Positions 37,293 to 46,136 of a DNA stretch of 64,000 nt are shown piece by piece; the stretch's first letter is position 1, and every line of letters starts with the position of its first letter. The notes beneath the pieces were generated by a model. The model was given only the letters and a program-made list of their open reading frames with translations, had not been told where the DNA came from and ran no database searches. Source of the stretch: Pseudomonas sp. Irchel 3E13 (lineage in GTDB: Bacteria > Pseudomonadota > Gammaproteobacteria > Pseudomonadales > Pseudomonadaceae); assembly GCF_900187455.1 (NCBI RefSeq), contig NZ_FYDX01000002.1, positions 310,001 through 374,000 on the forward strand, written 5' to 3'. The position numbers and the translations under genes were made by a program.

Positions 37293-38260
37293 ATGCACGC
37301 CAATCCCTGCGTAACGGCCTGATGCTCGTCGCCGGTCTGTGGGCCGGCCAGGTCCTGGCCTGGGGCCAACAGGGCACGGCCCTGGTCGGCGAACTGACCC
37401 AGCGCCAGCTCACCCCCGAGGCGAAGGCCGAGGCCGGGCGCCTGCTGGGCCTGATCAAGCAGACCGACTTCGCCGTGGTGGCCAACTGGGCCGGCAACCT
37501 GGACCAGAACCCACAGACCAAAGAGCTGTGGCAGCAAACCAGGAACCAGCGGCTGGTGATCTACAAGGCTGACGATTGCACCTTCCAGCTCCCGCGCGAC
37601 TGCCCGGACGGCATCTGCAGCGTCGCCGCCATCGAACGGAATCGCGCCGCCCTGGCCGATCCCAAGGCACCCAACCAGACGCGCCTGATGGCCCTGCTGT
37701 TCCTGATCCACCACACCAGCGATGCCAGCTCGCCGCTGAACAACAGCTTCAAGGACGACAAGGGCGGCTACGACTTCCCGGTCAAGGCCGGCGGCAAGAC
37801 CTACAACCTGCGCCAGGTGTGGGATGACTTCCTGCTCGGCTCGGCCAAGCTGGACGTGAAAGCCTACGCCGACAAGCTGCAGAAAGACCTTCCCGCAGCC
37901 GATTCGGACAACCCCGCGCAGTGGTCGCAACAGGCCTGCCAGATCGTTCGCGACGGCGGCATCTACCCGCAAAAGGCCGAGAAGAAGCGCAAGTTGCCCA
38001 CCCATCGCGCCCAGGGCGATGACGACAGCGGCGATATCGACTACGCCGCCAAGAACATCGAATACAACCGCTCCGGCAAGGACTACAGCCGTGGCGACAA
38101 GCTGATGAACGAAAAACCGCGTGACGGCGCGGGCGACGGCATCGACGGCAACTACATGAGCACCTTCGTGCCGGTTGCCGAGAAACAGGTGCAGCTAGCC
38201 TCCGCCCGCCTTGCCCGACTGCTCAACGCCGCGTTGGTCGCCGGTCGTCCCGCGTCCTGA
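37289..38260 (+). CDS. S1/P1-nuclease-like exported protein with degenerate zinc site
   Basis: A 323-residue protein with a signal peptide cleaved after VLA24, which exposes Trp25 as first mature residue, as in P1 nuclease. The fold pattern is recognisable ([36 protein letters not shown]). By-eye alignment to P1 keeps Trp25, His141, Asp145 and Asp179, but replaces five zinc ligands: His6 by Thr30, Asp45 by Gly69, His60 by Val90, His126 by Asn151 and His149 by Arg175. Catalysis is therefore doubtful; nucleic-acid binding is an alternative. It overlaps deoB by four bases, so it belongs to the operon. Confidence 0.85.
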   Translation: MNARQSLRNGLMLVAGLWAGQVLAWGQQGTALVGELTQRQLTPEAKAEAGRLLGLIKQTDFAVVANWAGNLDQNPQTKELWQQTRNQRLVIYKADDCTFQLPRDCPDGICSVAAIERNRAALADPKAPNQTRLMALLFLIHHTSDASSPLNNSFKDDKGGYDFPVKAGGKTYNLRQVWDDFLLGSAKLDVKAYADKLQKDLPAADSDNPAQWSQQACQIVRDGGIYPQKAEKKRKLPTHRAQGDDDSGDIDYAAKNIEYNRSGKDYSRGDKLMNEKPRDGAGDGIDGNYMSTFVPVAEKQVQLASARLARLLNAALVAGRPAS

Positions 38261-38269
38261 ATCCCCTTT

Positions 38270-38300
38270 TGGCCGGGGTGGTCTTGCCGGCCATTTTTTT
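38270..38300 (+). terminator. Rho-independent terminator after the S1/P1-like gene
   Basis: TGGCCGG-N10-CCGGCCA followed by TTTTTTTC. It marks the end of the long exbD-to-S1/P1-like transcription unit, 10 bases past the stop. Confidence 0.85.
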
Positions 38301-38321
38301 CTTCGCTTAACGTGAGTAGCC

Positions 38322-39404
38322 ATGAACTCTCCAAGCCTGCGTTTCCTGCCGTTACTGCTTGCCCTCGGCCTCGCCGGTTGCGCCGCTACGCCCCCCTCCG
38401 GCACGGGCGAACAGCGTGTGTCACTGATGACCTGGAACGTCGAAAACCTGTTCGACACCGTCCACGACGAGGGCAAAGAAGATTTCGCCTACCTGCCGCG
38501 CAGCGTGAAGCAGGCACATCCCGAGTACCTGGCGACCTGCGCCAGAATCACCGTGGCGGCCTGGCGCGACGAGTGCGAGAACAACGACTGGACCGATGCC
38601 CGGCTGGACGAAAAACTCACCCGCCTGGCGGACGTCATTGGCCAGATCGGCAACGGGCGCGGTCCCGATATCCTGCTGCTGGAAGAAGTGGAAAACCTGA
38701 ACGTGGTGGACATGCTCAACGCCCGCCTCGGCACGTCCGACTACCAGACCCGCGTGTTGCTGGAAGGCTGGGACGAGCGTGGTATCGACACCGCCGTGCT
38801 GAGCCGCCTGCCGCAGTGGGATCGACCGATCCTGCACAAGGTCCCCTACCGCAACGAGAACGGCGACAGCTCCGACAAAACCGGCAAGACCCGCGGCATT
38901 CTCGAAGTACGCCTGCTCCTGCCGGACGGCCAGAAAGCCTCGGTGTTCGCCGTGCACCTGCCCTCCGGCGGCGGCCCCGGCTATCTTCGGCGCCAGGCGG
39001 TGGACTACCTGGCCGAGCTCAAGCGTCAGTTGCCTGCGGATGTGCTGCCGATCGTCGGTGGCGACTTCAACATCAACGCCGGCGAAGAGCGCCAGCACCG
39101 CTACATCGCCGACCGCCTCGCCAGCACCTGGAGCGTGTCGCACCTGATCGGCTGCAACGACTGCAAGGGCAGCTATTACTACCACCGCAACCGCGAGTGG
39201 TCGTTCTTCGACATGCTGCTGTTCCCGCAGCAAATGACCACCACCGGTTTCAACGGCTGGAAGGTCGATCCCGCCAGCATTCGCCTGCCTCATCAGAGCC
39301 GCTATCAAGTGAACAAATGGGGCTCGCCGGCGCGCTTCGAGGGCGGCAAATACCCCGAGGGCGTCTCCGATCACTGGCCGATGTACGCGGAGATCCATCG
39401 CTGA
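38322..39404 (+). CDS. Endonuclease/exonuclease/phosphatase-family lipoprotein
   Basis: A 360-residue protein with lipoprotein signal FLPLLLALGLAGC (Cys20). The EEP catalytic pattern is complete: MTWNVENLFD (metal Asn), LLEEVEN (Glu), AVHLPSGGG (His), GGDFNINAG (Asp/Asn) and GVSDHWPMYAEI (catalytic Asp-His). Such proteins include DNase I-like nucleases and phosphodiesterases. Surface or periplasmic DNA/RNA cleavage would supply the nucleotides used by the upstream genes. It follows the terminator by 21 bases, so it probably has its own promoter or read-through. Confidence 0.88.
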   Translation: MNSPSLRFLPLLLALGLAGCAATPPSGTGEQRVSLMTWNVENLFDTVHDEGKEDFAYLPRSVKQAHPEYLATCARITVAAWRDECENNDWTDARLDEKLTRLADVIGQIGNGRGPDILLLEEVENLNVVDMLNARLGTSDYQTRVLLEGWDERGIDTAVLSRLPQWDRPILHKVPYRNENGDSSDKTGKTRGILEVRLLLPDGQKASVFAVHLPSGGGPGYLRRQAVDYLAELKRQLPADVLPIVGGDFNINAGEERQHRYIADRLASTWSVSHLIGCNDCKGSYYYHRNREWSFFDMLLFPQQMTTTGFNGWKVDPASIRLPHQSRYQVNKWGSPARFEGGKYPEGVSDHWPMYAEIHR

Positions 39405-39485
39405 CAGAATTGTCCGACAAGACTGTGGCTCCAGCGACCCTGGCACGCGTCCCACGTCAACGAAATCACCCGGTGTTTGTAGTAG

Positions 39486-39508
39486 CGTTGCCGCCACAAG
39501 TGGCAACG
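39486..39508. promoter_or_regulatory. Inverted repeat upstream of the RutR-like gene
   Basis: CGTTGCC-N9-GGCAACG, perfect 7-bp arms ending 12 bases before the ATG, directly before the ribosome site AAGGAA. It is well placed as an autoregulatory operator for the TetR-family protein. Confidence 0.5.
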
Positions 39509-39520
39509 CCAAGGAACGGA

Positions 39521-40141
39521 ATGACAAACCACAAGATCAACATCCGGCGCAAAAACGTCGAGAAAATCCTCTTGGCTGCCGAACAGGTCTTCGCCGAACA
39601 GGGCCACGCGGGCACCTCCATGTCCGACATCGCCAAGCGCGCCGACCTGCCCCGCTCGAACCTGCATTACTACTTCACCACCAAGGACGACCTGTACCGC
39701 GAAGTGCTGGTCAACCTGCTCAAGGTATGGGAGCGCGAAGGCGCCTGCTTCGTGCACTTCGACGACCCGCGCGTGGTGCTGACCAGCTACGTGCGCGAAA
39801 AGATGACCCACTCGCGCATCCGCCCCCATGGCTCGAAACTCTGGGCCAACGAGATCATGCACGGCGCCCCGCTGTTCCGTGACATCCTCGACGAACACCT
39901 GTTCGCCGGCGCCAAGTTCAAGGAGAACAAGATTCGTCAGTGGGTAGAGGAAAAACGTATCCGCGACGTTGAACCGTTCGCGTTGCTCTACATGATCTGG
40001 GCCTCGACCCAGCACTACGCCGACTTCGACTACCAGGTCAGGGCGCTCAACGATCACCAGCCGCTGAGCGACGAACAGTTCGAGCGGGCCGTGCAGACCG
40101 TGACGGCGGTGGTGTTGCGGGGGATCGGACTGGAGCCCTGA
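39521..40141 (+). CDS. TetR-family regulator, RutR-like
   Basis: A 206-residue regulator. The N-terminal HTH (about 12-58) has LPRSNLHYYFTTKDDLY, and the C-terminal domain matches the RutR/YcdC type, including IWASTQHYADFDYQV, which is nearly identical to the corresponding E. coli RutR segment. RutR senses uracil and thymine and controls pyrimidine use. Its place after deo, nucleotidase and nuclease genes makes it the likely pyrimidine-responsive regulator of the locus; this is inference from homology plus position. Confidence 0.9.
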   Translation: MTNHKINIRRKNVEKILLAAEQVFAEQGHAGTSMSDIAKRADLPRSNLHYYFTTKDDLYREVLVNLLKVWEREGACFVHFDDPRVVLTSYVREKMTHSRIRPHGSKLWANEIMHGAPLFRDILDEHLFAGAKFKENKIRQWVEEKRIRDVEPFALLYMIWASTQHYADFDYQVRALNDHQPLSDEQFERAVQTVTAVVLRGIGLEP

Positions 40142-40267
40142 GACCGCTGTCGGCCTTTCGGGCGTTATCGCTTCGCTGTGGCGTCCCGAGAAGCCAGCGC
40201 CCCAAGCCATCTAAAAAAAAGATATACACTGCCAGGCACCAACAAAACTCATAAAAGCCTCCCCGCC

Positions 40268-41179
40268 ATGATGACCCTGCGCCAGATCCGTCATTTCATC
40301 GCCGTCGCCGAAACCGGGTCGATTTCCGCCGCCGCCCAGGCGGTGTTCATTTCCCAGTCCACCCTGACCCTGGCGATCCAGCAACTGGAGGAGGAAATCG
40401 GCGTCAGTCTGTTCAGCCGTCACGCCAAGGGCATGACCCTGACCCATCAGGGCCATCAGTTCCTGCGCCAGGCGCACCTGATCCTCGCCACGGTGGATAA
40501 CGCCAAGCGCAGCCTGCAACAGAGCACCGACCAGGTGGCCGGGCAATTGACCATCGGCGTGACCAGCTTGGTCGCCGGTTATTACCTCGCCGACCTGCTG
40601 ACCCGCTTCCAGCGCGCCTACCCCAACGTCGAAATCCGCGTGACCGAAGACGAACGGCCGTATATCGAGCACCTGCTGGTGGCCGGCGAAATCGACGTCG
40701 GCGTGCTGATCCTGTCCAACCTCGAAGACCGCCTGGCTCTGCAGACCGAGGTCCTCACCCACTCGCCGCACCGTCTCTGGCTGCCGGCCCAGCACCCGCT
40801 GCTGGAGCGAGACAGCATCAGCCTCGCCGATGTCGCGGACGAGCCGCTGATCCAGCTCAATGTCGATGAAATGGAGCAGAACGCCCGCCGCATGTGGGCC
40901 GGCGCTGGCTTGCAAGCGCAGATCAGCCTGCGCACGGCGTCCACCGAGGCGGTGCGCAGCCTGGTGGCGGCGGGCCTCGGCGTGTCGATCCAGCCGGACA
41001 TGACCTACCGCCCCTGGTCGCTGGAAGGCGACATCATCGAGGCGCGGCCGCTGGCCGACCTCAACCAGACCCTCGATATCGGCCTGGCCTGGCGCCGGGG
41101 TACGGCGCGGCCGGCGCTGGTGGACCCGTTCCTGACCGTAGCCCGCGAACCGGGCAGCGCCCGCAAGCCATCTATTTAA
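40268..41179 (+). CDS. LysR-family regulator of the polyamine module
   Basis: A 303-residue LTTR. The N-terminal HTH is TLRQIRHFIAVAETGSISAA and SQSTLTLAIQQLEEEIG; the periplasmic-binding-like effector domain spans about 90-295. Two adjacent ATG codons (40268, 40271) are possible starts with only a weak ribosome site. An AT-rich promoter-like stretch with AAAAAAAAGATATACACT lies 40-55 bases upstream. It precedes the aminobutyraldehyde dehydrogenase and transporter genes on the same strand and is presumably their regulator. Confidence 0.88.
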   Translation: MMTLRQIRHFIAVAETGSISAAAQAVFISQSTLTLAIQQLEEEIGVSLFSRHAKGMTLTHQGHQFLRQAHLILATVDNAKRSLQQSTDQVAGQLTIGVTSLVAGYYLADLLTRFQRAYPNVEIRVTEDERPYIEHLLVAGEIDVGVLILSNLEDRLALQTEVLTHSPHRLWLPAQHPLLERDSISLADVADEPLIQLNVDEMEQNARRMWAGAGLQAQISLRTASTEAVRSLVAAGLGVSIQPDMTYRPWSLEGDIIEARPLADLNQTLDIGLAWRRGTARPALVDPFLTVAREPGSARKPSI

Positions 41180-41247
41180 TCGAACGCCCCCTTCAATATT
41201 TAGAATTTGTCGACCTGCGCACACCGCTCTAGGCTCTGTAAGAAATA

Positions 41248-41268
41248 TCGCCCACCCATGTCGGGCGA
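41248..41268. promoter_or_regulatory. Inverted repeat in the leader of the first aldehyde dehydrogenase
   Basis: TCGCCC-N9-GGGCGA, perfect 6-bp arms 28 bases before the ATG, just after an AT-rich stretch at 41196-41210. Possibly a leader hairpin or operator; unassigned. Confidence 0.4.
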
Positions 41269-41296
41269 ATAATTAAAACAACAGAGAACCTGAAGA

Positions 41297-42760
41297 ATGT
41301 CCGGTGCGCACTCGACCCCGCTGTCCACAGCCTTGTTGATCGATGGCGAACTGGTTGCCGGCGCGGGCCTGGCCGAGCCAATCTTCAACCCGGCCAATGG
41401 CGAAGTGCTGACGCAGATCGCCGAGGCCAGTACCGAACAGGTCGAGGCGGCGATCCAGGCCGCCCACCGCGCCTTTGCCACCTGGTCGCGGACCACGCCG
41501 CAACAGCGCTCGAACATTCTCCTGGCCATCGCCGATGCCATGCAGCGGCAGGCCGATCACCTGGCCCGCCTCGAAGCCCTCAACTGTGGCAAGCCGCTGC
41601 ACCTGGCGCGCCAGGACGACCTGCCGGCCGCCATCGACGTGTTCCGCTTTTTCGCCGGCGCCGTGCGCTGCCAGACCGGGCAACTGGCCGGTGAGTACCT
41701 GCCCGGCTACACCAGCATGGTCCGCCGCGATCCGCTGGGCGTGGTGGCGTCCATCGCGCCGTGGAACTACCCGATCATGATGGCGGCGTGGAAGATCGCC
41801 CCGGCCCTGGCCGCCGGCAACACCCTGGTGTTCAAACCGTCCGAGCACACCCCGCTGTCGATCCTGGCCCTCGCGCCGACCCTCGCCGAGCTGCTGCCGC
41901 CCGGTGTGCTGAATATCGTCTGCGGTGGCGGCGAAGGGGTTGGCAGCCATCTGGTCAGCCACGCCAAAGTGCGCATGGTCTCGCTCACCGGCGATATCGT
42001 CACCGGGCAGAAAATCCTCCAGGCCGCGGCCAAGACCCTCAAACGCACCCACCTGGAACTGGGCGGCAAGGCCCCGGTGATCGTCTGCAACGACGCCGAC
42101 CTCAAGGCCGTGGTCGAGGGCGTGCGCAGCTACGGCTATTACAACGCCGGCCAGGATTGCACCGCCGCCTGCCGCATCTACGCTCAGGCCGGCATCCACG
42201 ACCAACTGGTCGCCGAGCTGGGCGCGGCGGTCAGCAGCCTGCGCTTCGCCGGCAAGCGTGACGCCGACAACGAGATCGGCCCGCTGATCAGCATCCGCCA
42301 ACGCGACCGCGTGGCCAGCTTCGTCGAGCGCGCCCTGAGCCAGCCGCATATCGAACGGGTCACCGGCGCCGCCGTGCATTCGGGCCCTGGCTACTATTAC
42401 CAACCGACCCTGCTGGCCGGCTGCAAGCAGAGCGACGAAATCGTCCAGCGCGAAGTGTTCGGCCCGGTGGTCACCGTGACCCGCTTCGACGAGCTGTCAC
42501 AGGCGGTGGACTGGGCCAACGACTCCGAATACGGCCTGGCCTCCTCGGTCTGGACCCGCGACCTGGACAAGGCGATGCAGGTCGCCGCGCGCTTGCAGTA
42601 CGGCTGCACCTGGATCAACAGCCATTTCATGCTGGTCAGCGAAATGCCCCACGGCGGCCTGAAACGCTCCGGCTATGGAAAAGACCTGTCCAGTGATTCG
42701 CTGCAGGACTACAGCGTGGTCAGACACATCATGGCCCGCCACGGCGAACACCTGAGCTGA
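41297..42760 (+). CDS. Gamma-aminobutyraldehyde dehydrogenase (PatD-like), copy 1
   Basis: A 487-residue NAD-dependent aldehyde dehydrogenase. The cofactor region [20 protein letters not shown], general-base Glu in [11 protein letters not shown] and catalytic Cys in [15 protein letters not shown] resemble E. coli PatD (aminobutyraldehyde to GABA). It lies upstream of the polyamine ABC transporter. A close paralogue lies downstream of the transporter (46960-48384). Confidence 0.9.
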   Translation: MSGAHSTPLSTALLIDGELVAGAGLAEPIFNPANGEVLTQIAEASTEQVEAAIQAAHRAFATWSRTTPQQRSNILLAIADAMQRQADHLARLEALNCGKPLHLARQDDLPAAIDVFRFFAGAVRCQTGQLAGEYLPGYTSMVRRDPLGVVASIAPWNYPIMMAAWKIAPALAAGNTLVFKPSEHTPLSILALAPTLAELLPPGVLNIVCGGGEGVGSHLVSHAKVRMVSLTGDIVTGQKILQAAAKTLKRTHLELGGKAPVIVCNDADLKAVVEGVRSYGYYNAGQDCTAACRIYAQAGIHDQLVAELGAAVSSLRFAGKRDADNEIGPLISIRQRDRVASFVERALSQPHIERVTGAAVHSGPGYYYQPTLLAGCKQSDEIVQREVFGPVVTVTRFDELSQAVDWANDSEYGLASSVWTRDLDKAMQVAARLQYGCTWINSHFMLVSEMPHGGLKRSGYGKDLSSDSLQDYSVVRHIMARHGEHLS

Positions 42761-42843
42761 ATACCGATACGCACTACGCTAACAAGACCGTTGTACCGCT
42801 TTCACTTACTGCCCCGACCATAATTTGAAAAAGAGGGAACACC

Positions 42844-43995
42844 ATGTTCGTGCACAAGACCGCATTGCTCAGCGCCCTGAGCACCGCCCTGCTGGCCAGC
42901 GCCAGCCTGCAGGCCGCCGAACCGCTGAAGGCTGTGGGTGCCGGCGAAGGCCAACTGGATATCGTCGCCTGGCCCGGCTATATCGAGCGCGGTGAAAGCG
43001 ACAAGAACTACGACTGGGTCACCGGGTTCGAGAAGGAAACCGGCTGCAAGGTCAGCGTTAAAACCGCCGCGACTTCCGACGAAATGGTCAGCCTGATGGC
43101 CAAGGGTGGCTACGACCTGGTCACCGCGTCGGGCGACGCCTCGCTGCGGCTGATCGTCGGCAAGCGCGTGCAGCCGATCAATACCGCACTGATCCCGAAC
43201 TGGAAAAACATTGACCCGCGTCTGCAAGACGGCGCGTGGTACGTGGTCAACAAGCAGGTTTACGGCACGCCTTACCAGTGGGGCCCGAACGTGCTGATGT
43301 ACAACACCCAGGTCTTCCCGCAGGCGCCGACCAGTTGGAGCGTGGTGTTCGAACCGCAGAATCTGCCGGACGGCAAGCCGAACAAAGGCCGCGTGCAGGC
43401 CTATGACGGCCCGATCTACATCGCCGACGCGGCGCTGTACCTGAAATCGACCAAGCCGGAACTGGGCATCCAGAACCCCTACGAACTGAACGAAACCCAG
43501 TACAAAGCCGTGCTCGACCTGCTGCGCCAGCAGCAGCCGCTGATCCACCGCTACTGGCATGACGCGACCGTGCAAATGAGCGACGTGAAAAACGAAGGCG
43601 TGGCCGCGTCCAGCTCCTGGGGTTACATGGTCAATGGCCTGAAGGCCGACAACCAGCCCGTGGCCTCAACCATTCCGAAAGAAGGCGCCACCGGCTGGGC
43701 CGACACCACCATGCTGCACGCCGAGGCCAAGCACCCGAACTGCGCCTACAAGTGGATGGACTGGTCGCTGCAACCGAAGGTGCAGGGTGACGTTGCCGCC
43801 TGGTTCGGTTCGTCGCCGGCGGTGCCAGCGGCCTGCACCGGTAGCGAACTGCTGGGCGCCGAAGGCTGCAAGACCAACGGCTTCGACCAGTTCGACAAGA
43901 TCGCCTTCTGGAAAACCCCGCAGGCTGAAGGCGGCAAGTTCGTGCCGTATAGCCGCTGGACCCAGGATTACATTGCGATCATGGGCGGGCGGTAA
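42844..43995 (+). CDS. ABC transporter substrate-binding protein, polyamine type (YdcS-like)
   Basis: A 383-residue periplasmic binding protein. The signal peptide (KTALLSALSTALLASASLQA) ends at AEP. The mature start GQLDIVAWPGYIERG and FEKETGCKVSVK are typical of the spermidine/putrescine-binding family, and the length is close to E. coli YdcS. GAGGGAA precedes the ATG. With ATPase and two permeases downstream and spermidine dehydrogenase after them, spermidine or putrescine is the likely ligand. Confidence 0.9.
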   Translation: MFVHKTALLSALSTALLASASLQAAEPLKAVGAGEGQLDIVAWPGYIERGESDKNYDWVTGFEKETGCKVSVKTAATSDEMVSLMAKGGYDLVTASGDASLRLIVGKRVQPINTALIPNWKNIDPRLQDGAWYVVNKQVYGTPYQWGPNVLMYNTQVFPQAPTSWSVVFEPQNLPDGKPNKGRVQAYDGPIYIADAALYLKSTKPELGIQNPYELNETQYKAVLDLLRQQQPLIHRYWHDATVQMSDVKNEGVAASSSWGYMVNGLKADNQPVASTIPKEGATGWADTTMLHAEAKHPNCAYKWMDWSLQPKVQGDVAAWFGSSPAVPAACTGSELLGAEGCKTNGFDQFDKIAFWKTPQAEGGKFVPYSRWTQDYIAIMGGR

Positions 43996-44006
43996 GCGAC
44001 CGACCT

Positions 44007-44063
44007 CATCGCGAGCAAGCTCGCTCCTACATCCCACAGGTAGGAGCGAGCTCGCTCGCGATG
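44007..44063. repeat. Inverted REP pair (BIME/REPIN)
   Basis: Two REP units in opposite orientation, CATCGCGAGCAAGCTCGCTC... and its mirror ...GAGCTCGCTCGCGATG, separated by about 10 bases. They sit between the binding-protein and ATPase genes, where such structures often protect upstream mRNA and raise binding protein over membrane components. Confidence 0.9.
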
Positions 44064-44146
44064 CCCCCCCAAAAAATCTCCACATCAGTTCAGTCGTCCA
44101 GGCCTGGGCCGCTGCACACCCCCATGCCTATCCGGAGCACCGCACC

Positions 44147-45184
44147 ATGACCCTTGCAGTCCAGTTCACCCAGGTTTCCCGTTTGTTCGGCGAGGTGAAA
44201 GCCGTCGACCGGGTGTCCATCGATATCCAGGACGGCGAGTTCTTTTCCATGCTCGGCCCCTCAGGCTCGGGCAAGACTACCTGCCTGCGCCTGATCGCCG
44301 GCTTCGAACAACCCAGCCACGGCTCGATCCGCATCCACGGCGCCGAAGCCGCGGGCCTGCCGCCCTACCAGCGTGACGTCAACACGGTGTTCCAGGACTA
44401 CGCGCTGTTCCCGCACATGAGCGTGCTGGACAACGTCGCCTACGGCCTCAAGGTCAAGGGCATCGGCAAACAGGAACGGCACGCCCGTGCCGAAGAAGCC
44501 CTGGGCATGGTCGCCCTCGGCGGCTACGGCGGGCGCAAGCCGGTGCAATTGTCCGGTGGCCAGCGCCAGCGCGTGGCCCTGGCTCGCGCCCTGGTCAACC
44601 GCCCGCGCGTGCTGCTGCTCGACGAGCCACTGGGCGCCCTCGACCTCAAGCTGCGCGAACAGATGCAATCCGAGCTGAAAAAGCTCCAGCGCCAGCTCGG
44701 CATCACCTTCATCTTCGTCACCCATGACCAGACCGAAGCGCTGTCGATGTCCGACCGCGTCGCCGTGTTCAACCGTGGCCGCATCGAGCAGGTGGACACC
44801 CCGCGCAACCTCTACATGAAGCCGGCCACCACCTTCGTCGCCGAGTTCGTCGGCACCTCCAACGTGGTCCGTGGCGAGTTGGCCAGCCAGTTGAGCGGCA
44901 GCGTCCAACCGTTCTCGATCCGCCCCGAGCACATCCGCCTCGGCGATGCCGCGGCCAGCGATCAAGTACAGATCAGCGGCGTGCTGCACGACATCCAGTA
45001 CCAGGGCAGCGCCACCCGCTACGAGCTGAAGCTGGACAACGGTCAGTTGCTCAACGTCAGCCAGGCCAACAACCAGTGGCAGGCCGAGGCCGCCCAGTTG
45101 CAGCCGGGCCAGCGCCTGGCCGCGCACTGGGCGCGGGAAGCCATGACGCCACTGGCCGAAACCGTGCTGAGCGAGGGTCGCTGA
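44147..45184 (+). CDS. ABC transporter ATP-binding protein, polyamine type (YdcT/PotA-like)
   Basis: A 345-residue ATPase. Walker A GPSGSGKT, signature LSGGQRQRVALARAL, Walker B VLLLDEPLGALD and the switch histidine in FVTHDQTEALSMSD are present, followed by a TOBE regulatory domain (about 265-340). GGAG nine bases before ATG 44147 fixes the start; the upstream frame crosses the REP pair and is not coding. Confidence 0.95.
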   Translation: MTLAVQFTQVSRLFGEVKAVDRVSIDIQDGEFFSMLGPSGSGKTTCLRLIAGFEQPSHGSIRIHGAEAAGLPPYQRDVNTVFQDYALFPHMSVLDNVAYGLKVKGIGKQERHARAEEALGMVALGGYGGRKPVQLSGGQRQRVALARALVNRPRVLLLDEPLGALDLKLREQMQSELKKLQRQLGITFIFVTHDQTEALSMSDRVAVFNRGRIEQVDTPRNLYMKPATTFVAEFVGTSNVVRGELASQLSGSVQPFSIRPEHIRLGDAAASDQVQISGVLHDIQYQGSATRYELKLDNGQLLNVSQANNQWQAEAAQLQPGQRLAAHWAREAMTPLAETVLSEGR

Positions 45185-45185
45185 A

Positions 45186-46136
45186 ATGAGCCTGGCCCTG
45201 GAAAAACCGGCGCTGACTGCGGCGGGATCGCCGATGCGGCGTTTCTCGACCCTGCTGTACCGCAAACCCAACCTGTACCTGGCGCTGCTGCTGATCCCGC
45301 CACTGATCTGGTTCGGCGCGATCTACCTCGGCTCACTGCTGAGCCTGTTGTGGCAGGGGTTCTACACCTTCGACGACTTCACCATGGCGGTGACGCCGGA
45401 CCTGACCCTGGCCAACTTCGCCGCGCTGTTCAACCCGGCGAACTTCGACATCATCCTGCGCACCCTGGGCATGGCCGTCGCGGTGTCCATCGGCAGCGCG
45501 GCACTGGCCTTCCCGATCGCCTACTACATGGCGCGCTACACCACGGGCAAGACCAAGGCGTTCTTCTACATCGCGGTGATGATGCCGATGTGGGCCAGCT
45601 ACATCGTCAAGGCCTACGCCTGGACCCTGCTGCTGGCCAAGGGCGGCGTGGCGCAGTGGTTCGTGCAGGCGCTCAATCTGGAGCCGGTGCTGCAATTCAT
45701 CCTCGGCATCCCGGGCGTGGGCGGCAGCACGCTGTCGACCTCGCACCTCGGGCGCTTCATGGTGTTCGTCTATATCTGGCTGCCGTTCATGATCCTGCCG
45801 ATCCAGGCCTCGCTGGAACGCCTGCCGCCGTCGCTGCTGCAAGCCTCGGCGGACCTCGGCGCCACCCCACGGCAAACCCTGATGCAGGTGATCCTGCCGC
45901 TGTCGGTGCCAGGCATCGCCGCCGGCTCGATCTTCACCTTCTCGCTGACCCTCGGCGACTTCATCGTCCCGCAACTGGTGGGTCCGCCCGGCTACTTCAT
46001 CGGCAGCATGGTCTACGCCCAGCAGGGCGCGATCGGCAACATGCCGATGGCCGCGGCGTTCACCCTGGTGCCGATCGTGCTGATCGCCATCTACCTGTCC
46101 ATCGTCAAACGCCTGGGGGCCTTCGATGCACTCTGA
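45186..46136 (+). CDS. ABC transporter permease, polyamine type (YdcU/PotB-like)
   Basis: A 316-residue inner-membrane permease with about six helices and the ATPase-coupling EAA-like loop ([23 protein letters not shown] contains it). It starts one base after the ATPase stop and overlaps the second permease by 11 bases, as expected for a co-translated transporter. Confidence 0.94.
   Translation: MSLALEKPALTAAGSPMRRFSTLLYRKPNLYLALLLIPPLIWFGAIYLGSLLSLLWQGFYTFDDFTMAVTPDLTLANFAALFNPANFDIILRTLGMAVAVSIGSAALAFPIAYYMARYTTGKTKAFFYIAVMMPMWASYIVKAYAWTLLLAKGGVAQWFVQALNLEPVLQFILGIPGVGGSTLSTSHLGRFMVFVYIWLPFMILPIQASLERLPPSLLQASADLGATPRQTLMQVILPLSVPGIAAGSIFTFSLTLGDFIVPQLVGPPGYFIGSMVYAQQGAIGNMPMAAAFTLVPIVLIAIYLSIVKRLGAFDAL

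Noticed and set aside
37289..38260. Calling the deoB-coupled gene an active S1/P1 nuclease
   Set aside because: Most zinc ligands are substituted; only the fold relationship is supported.
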